Source: JBFWIW01 sp050253535 (GTDB lineage Bacteria > Bacillota > Clostridia > Oscillospirales > Oscillospiraceae). Taken from it: a stretch of 5,082 bases of DNA. Below the pieces are notes generated by a model, which was not told the origin of the DNA, ran no database searches, and was given only the letters and a program-made list of their open reading frames with translations. The first letter of the stretch is position 1. The number at the start of each line of letters is the position of its first letter. Both the position numbers and the translations under genes were made by a program. This document shows positions 1 to 5,082 of the stretch, one piece after another. The stretch spans positions 1-5,082 of the forward strand of contig JBFWIW010000107.1 of NCBI GenBank assembly GCA_050253535.1, in the 5' to 3' direction.

Positions 1-4
1 ACTT

Positions 5-33
5 ATACGCATCAGGTATTTTAGCATAACATA
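5..33 (+). promoter_or_regulatory. Candidate mother-cell sporulation promoter (sigma-K/sigma-E-like)
   Basis: A -10-like element CATAACATA lies at 25-33 and fits the sigma-K pattern CATAnnnTA. An AC dinucleotide at 7-8 lies 16 bases upstream, the usual sigma-K -35 core and spacing. An ATA at 5-7 with a 17-base spacer would also suit the closely related sigma-E, although the -10 fits sigma-E less well. Transcription would start near position 40. That leaves a leader of about 40 bases before the TTG start at 79 and excludes the GTG at 37 as a start. Mother-cell expression is what is known for coat-located YaaH/SleL enzymes of Bacillus. These consensus elements are short and this is a pattern match only. 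Confidence 0.4.
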
Positions 34-63
34 ATAGTGGGCAATTTAAAATTTAACTTTTAT

Positions 64-68
64 AGGAG
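64..68 (+). promoter_or_regulatory. Ribosome binding site fixing a TTG start
   Basis: AGGAG lies 10 bases before the TTG at 79. No comparable Shine-Dalgarno precedes the in-frame GTG at 37, and the in-frame GTG at 70 is almost on top of this site. The TTG is therefore the best start. It places the first LysM domain at the very N-terminus, as in YaaH-type proteins. Confidence 0.75.
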
Positions 69-78
69 AGTGATAAAT

Positions 79-1359
79 TTGATCATACATGTAGTACGGC
101 CGGGCGACAATATATATAAAATATCAAAAGAATACGGCATTCCGGCTGAAAAGATAACAGACGTTAACCGACTGCCAAACGCCGACTCGCTTGTAATAGG
201 GCAGACCATAGTGATCCCCGGGGATCTGACGGCGCATACGGTAACAAGCGGCCAATCCATGTACTCGCTGGCACGGGGTTATGGAATACCGCTCGATACG
301 CTTCTGGCAGTAAACAAGCAAATCGCTAATCCCGACAGACTTCAGCCCGGGCAGACTGTTATTATACCACAAGCCCCAAAAAAACTTGGCTCAATTTATG
401 TAAACGGATATGCTTTTCCGAACATTAACGCCGATGTCCTGAAAAATACCCTTCCATACCTTACATATCTGAGCATTTTCAGCAATCAGGTAAGATCAGA
501 CGGTAGTTTAAAGACTATTAATGACACAGAACTAATACAGGCGGCCAGAAATGCCGGGGTAGCCCCTATGATGGTCATCACAAATATAGAGGAGGGCGCG
601 AGCTTCAGCAGCGAACTTGCAAACGATATTCTGACGAATGTCCAGATACAGAATACGCTTATTAATAATATAGTTGCTATCCTGCAGGAGAAAAATTACT
701 ATGGACTTGATGTTGACTTTGAGTACTTATATCCGGAGGACATGCAAAATTACAACGACTTTATAAGTAGAATAGTCAATACACTGAGACCCTTGGGATA
801 TACGGTGACGGTCGCGCTTGCTCCGAAGCTGAGCGCAGACCAGAAGGGCCTTTTATATGAAGCCCATGATTATCCTTCGATTGGGGCACTTGCAGACCAT
901 GTGATACTCATGACTTATGAATGGGGATATACATACGGTCCCGCTATGGCAGTTTCTCCGATAAATCAGGTGAGAAAGGTGCTGGACTATGCCAGCACGG
1001 CGATGCCTAGCGAAAAGATCCTGATGGGTATGCCAAATTACGGATACGACTGGACGTTGCCATTTGTAAGGGGTTCCGCGGCCAGAACGCTGACAAATAA
1101 TGGCGCCATACTGCTCGCATTGAAAGTCGGTGCCAATATACAATATGATGAGGTCTCGCAGTCGCCATATTTCAACTACTTTGACAGCGCGGGAAAAAGG
1201 CATGAGGTTTGGTTCGATGACGCCAGAAGCATCCAGGCCAGGCTGGAATTGGTTGATATATATGATTTGGGCGGTGTCAGCTACTGGACTATAAACAGCT
1301 TTTTCCCTATAAACTGGCTCATACTGGAGTCAATGTACAATATCAGGAAAGTAATCTGA
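79..1359 (+). CDS. yaaH: LysM–LysM–GH18 spore cortex-lytic glycosidase, YaaH/SleL family
   Basis: Predicted N-acetylglucosaminidase of the spore cortex. Family members are made in the mother cell, lodge in the spore coat/cortex and help hydrolyse cortex peptidoglycan during germination. From the TTG at 79 the protein has 426 residues, close to B. subtilis YaaH. LysM1 spans about residues 4-47 (HVVRPGDNIYKIS...GQTIVIP). LysM2 spans about 53-97 (HTVTSGQSMYSLA...GQTVIIP). A GH18 barrel fills about 103-420. It carries the DxDxE core GLDVDFEY, with D211, D213 and probable acid/base E215; the more N-terminal Asp of the full DxxDxDxE motif is Tyr. Later MTYEWGY, PNYGYDW and the C-terminal YWTIN are typical of the family. 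There is no signal peptide, as expected for a protein delivered from the mother cell. A GTG start at 37 would add 14 residues but lacks a ribosome binding site. The symbol is tentative, because paralogues such as YdhD share this architecture. Function is inferred from family. Confidence 0.9.
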   Translation: MIIHVVRPGDNIYKISKEYGIPAEKITDVNRLPNADSLVIGQTIVIPGDLTAHTVTSGQSMYSLARGYGIPLDTLLAVNKQIANPDRLQPGQTVIIPQAPKKLGSIYVNGYAFPNINADVLKNTLPYLTYLSIFSNQVRSDGSLKTINDTELIQAARNAGVAPMMVITNIEEGASFSSELANDILTNVQIQNTLINNIVAILQEKNYYGLDVDFEYLYPEDMQNYNDFISRIVNTLRPLGYTVTVALAPKLSADQKGLLYEAHDYPSIGALADHVILMTYEWGYTYGPAMAVSPINQVRKVLDYASTAMPSEKILMGMPNYGYDWTLPFVRGSAARTLTNNGAILLALKVGANIQYDEVSQSPYFNYFDSAGKRHEVWFDDARSIQARLELVDIYDLGGVSYWTINSFFPINWLILESMYNIRKVI

Positions 1360-1385
1360 TGCCTCTTATATCGGCCCCGTTTAAA

Positions 1386-1415
1386 ATCCCTCCCGGCGTA
1401 AACGCCGGGAGGGAT
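1386..1415. terminator. Bidirectional intrinsic terminator between converging genes
   Basis: A perfect 13-bp stem (1386-1398 with 1403-1415, core CCCTCCCGGCG) closes a TAAA loop. It begins 26 bases after the glycosidase stop and ends 4 bases beyond the dehydrogenase stop, read on the minus strand. On the minus strand it is followed by TTTTAAAC. On the plus strand the tail (CGTCTTATTTG) is only moderately T-rich. It should therefore work best for the dehydrogenase but serve both genes. Confidence 0.85.
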
Positions 1416-1419
1416 CGTC

Positions 1420-2424
1420 TTATTTGCCAAGCTTCTCACGTACCTGCGGGTTGACGCACATACTGGGCCATCCGCCATTTAAAAAGATCTTCACCTGTCC
1501 GTATCCTGCGTCGTAAAGTTCCAAGTCGGACTCTTCCGAAATATAGGATATATGCGGTGTCATCAGGACGTTATCTGTTCCGTGATAATAACCGTCCGGA
1601 GGGTTTCCGATTTCACCCCAGATATTTATATGATCGTACACGTCAATACCTGCATAGTCGATTTGTTTGTTTTTCAAAGCTTCCACCAAAGCCCGTTCGT
1701 CAATCAGGGATCCTCTTGCAGTATTGATCAAAACGGCAGTATTCTTCATCAGTGCGAGTTGTTCTTTTCCGATCATTCTCCTTGTTTTTTCGTTCGCCGG
1801 ACAAGACAGAAACACAAAATCGCTCTCTTTGAGGAGTTCCTCCAAGTCTACACGGACAGCGCCATAGCGTGCCGTCTCCTCATCGGACGGATGCCCTCCG
1901 CAGAAAAGTATTTTCATATGAAATCCAGAAAGCGCCTCCGCAATGCATTTCCCTATAGCGCCAAGGCCGATTATGCCTGCGGTTTTTCCGTATATCCTGC
2001 GGAGTCCCAGTCTCTTGGTCACTTCCGGCCATGTACCGTCCTTCATCGAAGCGCTGGCCTGTGGAATACGCCTCGCACACCCTAGCATCAGGGCAAGCGC
2101 ATGCTCCGCAACCTCATGCACGCAGTATCCTGTCGTATTGCACGCAATAATTCCCTTCTCTGTCGCCGCTGTCAGGTCCATTTTTTCAAACCCTATTCCT
2201 AGCCGAAAAATCGCCCTGCAGCGATTTAGTTTCTCAATGGTCTTTCTGGGAACATATCCTGAAATAAATATAATTACATCCGGATCGATTTTGGCGATTT
2301 CGTCGGAATCGTATCCTGCGACTTCATATATATCTGTGATACCCGCCTCTTTCATCAGGATCCTTTCCCGCTCACTGATCGGGAATGTGCCGCAGTCAAG
2401 CCGCGCCGCCCGAATAATGTCCAT
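1420..2424 (-). CDS. CtBP-like D-2-hydroxyacid dehydrogenase
   Basis: Cytoplasmic NAD(P)-dependent oxidoreductase of the D-isomer 2-hydroxyacid dehydrogenase family, 334 residues, the normal length. These enzymes interconvert 2-oxo and D-2-hydroxy acids; the substrate here cannot be told. Residues about 1-100 and the extreme C-terminus form the substrate domain. The nucleotide-binding domain carries GLGAIG (G153, G155, G158). The segment CNTTGYCVHEVAEHAL (95-110) and TPHISYISEES (289-299) resemble the C-terminal-binding-protein (CtBP) branch of the family. Catalytic R237 (INTARGSL) and H291 are present. The usual DVxxxEP motif with the catalytic Glu is missing: the segment reads DVYDHINIWGEIGNPP, so E271 is displaced or the Glu is absent. 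The ATG at 2424 is preceded by AAAGGGG (2435-2441) at 10 bases. The gene stands alone between a divergent neighbour and a converging one, so context gives no substrate clue. Confidence 0.88.
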   Translation of the reverse strand: MDIIRAARLDCGTFPISERERILMKEAGITDIYEVAGYDSDEIAKIDPDVIIFISGYVPRKTIEKLNRCRAIFRLGIGFEKMDLTAATEKGIIACNTTGYCVHEVAEHALALMLGCARRIPQASASMKDGTWPEVTKRLGLRRIYGKTAGIIGLGAIGKCIAEALSGFHMKILFCGGHPSDEETARYGAVRVDLEELLKESDFVFLSCPANEKTRRMIGKEQLALMKNTAVLINTARGSLIDERALVEALKNKQIDYAGIDVYDHINIWGEIGNPPDGYYHGTDNVLMTPHISYISEESDLELYDAGYGQVKIFLNGGWPSMCVNPQVREKLGK

Positions 2425-2434
2425 AAATCTGCTG

Positions 2435-2441
2435 CCCCTTT
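2435..2441 (-). promoter_or_regulatory. Ribosome binding site of the dehydrogenase gene
   Basis: Read on the minus strand this is AAAGGGG, 10 bases before the ATG at 2424. It supports that start. Another ATG at 2444 on the same strand is out of frame. Confidence 0.6.
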
Positions 2442-2656
2442 CATTTTTCAGTAATTAATTCGTCCCGTCTGTTTCCCAAAACACGGAAAGCAGCGCTTTC
2501 AATAACACTCTCCGGGAAAGTTAATTGGCATTGCAATGCATAGGAAAAGTGCGGAGTCCTGTAATAATGGGAATATTTCGAAACTGCAGTATGGTGTTGC
2601 TAGAAAATAAAATCCCCCGTTAGAAATATGTTTTAAGTTGTTTAATTGTTTTATTT

Positions 2657-2662
2657 TATAAT
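2657..2662 (+). promoter_or_regulatory. Possible sigma-A -10 box (TATAAT)
   Basis: A perfect TATAAT lies in very AT-rich DNA. The -35 position is poor: TAAGTT at 17 bases and TTAAGT at 18 bases both match TTGACA weakly, and there is no extended TGn. If used, transcription would begin near 2669, inside the 8-bp palindrome TCAGCTGA (2667-2674). It would give the SH3–C39 gene a leader of about 207 bases that includes the hairpin at 2705-2727. Chance occurrence in AT-rich sequence is a real alternative. Confidence 0.35.
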
Positions 2663-2704
2663 ATTTTCAGCTGATTTTCAACTATGGAATAAAAAACGAT
2701 TATT

Positions 2705-2735
2705 AAGCTCCGGTTAAACTGGAGCTTTAATTTTA
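2705..2735 (+). terminator. Orphan terminator-like hairpin in the intergenic region
   Basis: AAGCTCCGG (2705-2713) pairs with CTGGAGCTT (2719-2727) through 9 bp including one G-U pair, closing a TTAAA loop. It is followed by TTAATTTTAAC, an interrupted U-tract. No plus-strand gene lies upstream within the region. It may therefore end a short untranslated transcript, attenuate transcription of the gene at 2876, or be a remnant. Strength is moderate because the U-tract is broken by AA. Confidence 0.5.
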
Positions 2736-2738
2736 ACA

Positions 2739-2770
2739 TCAGAAAGTTCTGAATTTATTAAGCTTCAGAA
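2739..2770 (+). repeat. Overlapping, mutually exclusive small hairpins
   Basis: TTCTGA at 2747-2752 can pair with TCAGAA just 5' of it (2739-2744), or the slightly longer TTCTGAA (2747-2753) can pair with TTCAGAA just 3' of it (2764-2770, 7 bp around a 10-base loop). Both pairings cannot form at once. The stems are AT-rich and short, so this is suggestive only. Confidence 0.3.
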
Positions 2771-2862
2771 AACAGTCTTATCATGCAGGCAGAATTTGGC
2801 GCAACAAAAATGCATAAATGCATGTTAAACTGAATAAACCTACCCTTTTCATACCGCAAAAG

Positions 2863-2869
2863 AAAGGAG
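2863..2869 (+). promoter_or_regulatory. Ribosome binding site of the SH3–C39 gene
   Basis: AAAGGAG lies 6 bases before the ATG at 2876, a near-ideal Shine-Dalgarno. It supports this start, which also opens directly with a lysine-rich signal peptide. Confidence 0.85.
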
Positions 2870-2875
2870 TTTACA

Positions 2876-3832
2876 ATGAAAAAAATAAAGTCCCGATTCA
2901 TATCTGCTGTCCTGATCATGATAATTACCGTATGCTCGTTACCGGTGTCGGCCTCAGCTGCTTCGGCAGAATCTAAGGCAGGAATTATTTCAGTAACATC
3001 GGGCTCACTGTACATACGAAAATCGGCCTCAACCTCTTCTGCTGTTCTTACAAAACTGCCAAAGGGCAGCTATGTTTCACTGATATCAAAGAGCGGCAGC
3101 TGGTGGTATGTTGAATACGGAAAGAACCTTTTCGGTTACTGTTGGGCATCATACATAAAGCAGGTCTCCGGGGCCTATGCCGCATATGCAAGCTGCAGTC
3201 TTAATATCAGATCCGGCCCGGGTATTTCATACGGGGTCATAAGCTGGCTCGGCAGCGGCAATTATGCCGTAGTTTTGTCCTCCTCCGGCAACTGGCTGAA
3301 AATTCTGTACAGCGGCACTAAAATCGGTTACGTAAGCGGTTCTTACATGAAAACAGGTTCGGGATACTCTACGATCTCCCTAAGCGTTCCCAGTTATAAA
3401 CAAACTGACTCGCGATGGGCGTATACAGAAGTCGGAACATCCGGAAAGACCATCAATTCCATAGGGTGTTCCACTGTTGCGCTTGCCATGTCGGAGTCGT
3501 ACCGTACTGGCAGCACGATTTATCCCGATGCGATGGCCTTTTCACTTAAATACACTTCTGGAGGCGCGGTTTACTGGCCTAGTAATTATATCGCGTATGC
3601 GGGAAGCGATTATCTGAGAGTCGTATATAGTCAGCTAAAAAGCGGCGAGCCTGTCCTAGTAGGATTAAAAACATCTTCCGGCGGTCAGCACTGGGTAGTT
3701 GTAACCGGATTTTCCGGCGGAGCCTTAAGCGCTTCGAACTTCACCGTAAACGATCCGGGCTCTTCTTCGAGAACGACTTTGCAGATGGTTATAAATGCTT
3801 ACCCATATTTTTACAAAATAATGTATTATTAA
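2876..3832 (+). CDS. Secreted protein with two SH3 domains and a C39-like peptidase domain
   Basis: Probable exported cell-wall-associated cysteine peptidase of unknown substrate, 318 residues. Residues 1-28 form a signal peptide: a basic start (MKKIKSR), a hydrophobic core, then ASA and likely cleavage after A28. C20 is not in a lipobox (preceded by Val), so it is not a lipoprotein. Two bacterial SH3 domains follow, about 36-97 (LYIRKSASTSSAVL...GYCWASYI) and 101-160 (LNIRSGPGISYGVI...GYVSGSYM), which in this family usually bind cell-wall peptides. Residues about 165-318 resemble the Peptidase_C39_2 family: VPSYKQTDSRW with Q176 as possible oxyanion Gln, C198 in IGCSTVALAM, H272 in GGQHWVVVTGF, and N292-D293 in VNDPG. 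A complete Cys-His-Asp triad therefore appears present and the enzyme may be active. Unlike true C39 bacteriocin-processing peptidases it is secreted and has no ABC transporter attached or adjacent. It appears monocistronic. Confidence 0.85.
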   Translation: MKKIKSRFISAVLIMIITVCSLPVSASAASAESKAGIISVTSGSLYIRKSASTSSAVLTKLPKGSYVSLISKSGSWWYVEYGKNLFGYCWASYIKQVSGAYAAYASCSLNIRSGPGISYGVISWLGSGNYAVVLSSSGNWLKILYSGTKIGYVSGSYMKTGSGYSTISLSVPSYKQTDSRWAYTEVGTSGKTINSIGCSTVALAMSESYRTGSTIYPDAMAFSLKYTSGGAVYWPSNYIAYAGSDYLRVVYSQLKSGEPVLVGLKTSSGGQHWVVVTGFSGGALSASNFTVNDPGSSSRTTLQMVINAYPYFYKIMYY

Positions 3833-3835
3833 ATT

Positions 3836-3868
3836 ATAGGAAAACCGCCTGAAAGGCGGTTTTCCTAT
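3836..3868. terminator. Bidirectional intrinsic terminator
   Basis: A perfect 14-bp stem pairs 3836-3849 with 3855-3868 (GGAAAACCGCC against GGCGGTTTTCC) around a TGAAA loop. It begins 3 bases after the stop of the SH3–C39 gene. It also lies about 33 bases past the stop of the converging permease gene. The stem carries its own A and T runs, so it can terminate in either direction, although no long U-tract follows on the plus strand (TCTCG). Confidence 0.85.
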
Positions 3869-3901
3869 TCTCGAAGATATAACCAGAGCTATGTTAAAAT
3901 T

Positions 3902-5082
3902 TTAAGTGCCGTCGCTTTTTTTTTCATCATTCGTGTCGGACAGCTCTTCGGAGAATTCGGCCGTAAGCCCCTCTTCTCTTTTATACATATTACGCATATT
4001 TATTCTGGGCCTGAAATGCCTTACTATTAAATAACTGAGCGAATACATGGCTACAATGATCAAACCGGCGATAAGACCCGAGGCCTGACCGGGAACAAAA
4101 GGCATGCTGAATATAGCGGCTATCAAAGACAATAGAACAAACAGTGAAGTATACGGGAATCCCCACATCTGGCACTTCCCATCGGGAGGGCATCCGTTTT
4201 TTTTGCGAAAGCGTATATGCGTGGCCATTATGATGACATATGTGAACAAAATTGCGAAGCCTCCGGAACTGATTAGAAATAAATAAACTCTTGGAAACAA
4301 CATGCCCAGTCCAAGGGCCACAAGCATCGCAATACCTGACGATATTATTCCCCTGTAAGGTACGTCGGTTTTATCCTTCAGCCAGTTTGGGGCGAGACCC
4401 TCGTCGGCAAGCGAGCGCATCATTCTGCCCAACCCGAACATTGCGGCGAGCATTGTGGACAATATCGCTGTAATAAGGACGACGTTCAGCGCCGTCCCAG
4501 CCCAGCCAATGCCGTGTCTGTTCAAGGCCGCAACAATCGGGCTTACACTTTCATTGACGTCCGCTGTGGGTATAAGAGGGAGCAGCATGAGGATATAAAG
4601 TATATACATCCCCACCAGACTCGCGACCGTATAACGGATCGCTCTTGGTATTGTCACTCTGGGGTTTTCCGCTTCCGAAGCGGCGAGCCCTATTATTTCA
4701 AACCCGGCATAAGTGAACATTACTATAAGCATACTGCCTGCAAGACCTGCCACCCCTGCCGGCATGAGGGATTCTCCGGCAAGTTCCCCTATGCCGACGG
4801 CGGGTCTTCCCGAAAAAATACCGACAATCAGCGCCAGTGCCATTATGATGAAAGAGACCACCGCAAAAAGTTTTATCGCCGCGAGACCACTTTCAAGCTT
4901 ACTCAGTTTATCAGCTCCGAGGAGATTTAAAAGAGTTACGCCGATGATGATTGCGCCGCCCAAAATGATAATTGATATTCCGGGCACCCAATTACGAACC
5001 AATATTGAGACAGCGGTAGCTTCGCTGGACATGGCAAGTACCATTCCAGTCCAATACACCCATCCCACCACAAAACCGGTAC
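3902..5082 (-). CDS. APC-superfamily amino acid permease (N-terminus outside window)
   Basis: Inner-membrane secondary transporter of the amino acid–polyamine–organocation superfamily, closest in appearance to the AAT group of amino acid:proton symporters. The substrate cannot be assigned. The visible 392 codons run off the window end; the reading frame stays open to 5082 (TGF before VVGWVYW). The GTG at 5071 is not a credible start because GFVVGWVYW is an internal family motif. Roughly 60-80 N-terminal residues with the first two membrane segments are missing. About ten hydrophobic segments can be seen, matching helices 3-12 of the family's 12. Counting from 5071, the motif FTYAGFEIIGLAASEAENPR lies at 119-138 and GLGRMMRSLADEGLAP at 213-228. 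A loop near 291-305 holds two cysteines (GCPPDGKC). The C-terminus is a charged cytoplasmic tail (about 352-389). Promoter and operon partners lie beyond the window. Homopolymer A runs of 9 and 8 occur on its coding strand (3916-3924 and 4197-4204) without breaking the frame. Confidence 0.9.
   Translation of the reverse strand, partial: TGFVVGWVYWTGMVLAMSSEATAVSILVRNWVPGISIIILGGAIIIGVTLLNLLGADKLSKLESGLAAIKLFAVVSFIIMALALIVGIFSGRPAVGIGELAGESLMPAGVAGLAGSMLIVMFTYAGFEIIGLAASEAENPRVTIPRAIRYTVASLVGMYILYILMLLPLIPTADVNESVSPIVAALNRHGIGWAGTALNVVLITAILSTMLAAMFGLGRMMRSLADEGLAPNWLKDKTDVPYRGIISSGIAMLVALGLGMLFPRVYLFLISSGGFAILFTYVIIMATHIRFRKKNGCPPDGKCQMWGFPYTSLFVLLSLIAAIFSMPFVPGQASGLIAGLIIVAMYSLSYLIVRHFRPRINMRNMYKREEGLTAEFSEELSDTNDEKKSDGT

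Larger units (their letters stand above)
2425..2875. other. Divergent intergenic region with regulatory structures
   Basis: This 451-base stretch separates the 5' ends of the dehydrogenase (-) and the SH3–C39 gene (+), so both promoters should lie in it. I find no convincing coding sequence; possible reading frames are very short and lack ribosome binding sites. The part from about 2600 to 2760 is strongly AT-rich. It contains a TATAAT box, a terminator-like hairpin, overlapping small hairpins and several short palindromes, described separately. I could not identify a clear minus-strand promoter for the dehydrogenase gene, nor a known riboswitch or tRNA. Confidence 0.7.

Noticed and set aside
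37..78. GTG at 37 as the start of the LysM–GH18 protein
   Set aside because: It has no Shine-Dalgarno, the added 14 residues are not part of the LysM domain, and it would lie at or before the likely transcription start. AGGAG at 64-68 points to TTG 79.
1552..2458. Plus-strand open frames of up to 177 codons across the dehydrogenase gene
   Set aside because: They are antisense to a clear, full-length conserved protein, lack recognisable domains, and have no suitable ribosome binding site.
2831..2856. Sigma-G-like promoter (TGAATA ... CATACCG) just before the SH3–C39 gene
   Set aside because: The spacer is only 13 bases instead of 17-18, and the transcript would start inside the ribosome binding site.
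2876..3832. Bacteriocin-processing or secretion system suggested by the C39-like domain
   Set aside because: The domain sits on a secreted SH3 protein, not on an ABC transporter, and no leader peptide, immunity or transport gene is next to it. The nearby permease is an APC amino acid transporter on the other strand.
3916..4204. A9 and A8 homopolymer runs in the permease gene as programmed frameshift sites
   Set aside because: The frame continues normally through both runs, with family-typical sequence on either side of the A8 run, and no stimulatory structure or alternative product is evident. The A9 run lies four codons before the stop codon.
4514..4930. Plus-strand 138-codon open frame
   Set aside because: It is antisense to the permease. 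Its translation is rich in Arg, His and Tyr and resembles no domain.

Overview
The window looks like chromosomal DNA of a spore-forming, low-to-moderate GC Firmicute, most likely a member of the Clostridia. The evidence is a SleL/YaaH-type spore cortex glycosidase without a signal peptide, strong AGGAG/AAAGGAG ribosome binding sites, a TTG start, AT-rich intergenic DNA, and a secreted SH3–C39-like protein of a kind common in Gram-positive anaerobes. I see no RNA genes, insertion sequences, CRISPR repeats or phage genes.

Layout. (1) Positions 79-1359 (+) hold a two-LysM plus GH18 protein of the YaaH/SleL family. It has a candidate mother-cell (sigma-E/sigma-K-like) promoter at 5-33 and a strong Shine-Dalgarno at 64-68. 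(2) Positions 1420-2424 (-) hold a CtBP-like D-2-hydroxyacid dehydrogenase that converges on gene 1. A perfect 13-bp hairpin terminator (1386-1415) separates the two stops. (3) Positions 2425-2875 are a 451-base divergent intergenic region. It contains a TATAAT box, a terminator-like hairpin at 2705-2727 with no gene in front of it, and several short alternative hairpins. It may be an attenuated leader of the next gene. (4) Positions 2876-3832 (+) hold a secreted protein with a signal peptide, two bacterial SH3 domains and a C39-like papain-fold cysteine peptidase domain. (5) Positions 3902-5082 (-) hold an APC-superfamily amino acid permease whose N-terminus lies beyond the window. A perfect 14-bp hairpin (3836-3868) separates genes 4 and 5.

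The four genes alternate in strand (+,-,+,-), so none form an operon within the window; each is probably its own transcription unit or, for the permease, the end of one. Two encode peptidoglycan-associated proteins (spore cortex lysis; secreted SH3/peptidase) and two are metabolic (2-hydroxyacid oxidoreduction; amino acid transport). Nothing ties them into one pathway. I did not find a convincing undescribed system. The points most worth a second look are the orphan hairpin leader before the SH3–C39 gene, the dehydrogenase lacking the usual catalytic-Glu motif, and the putative sporulation promoter that decides the start of gene 1.
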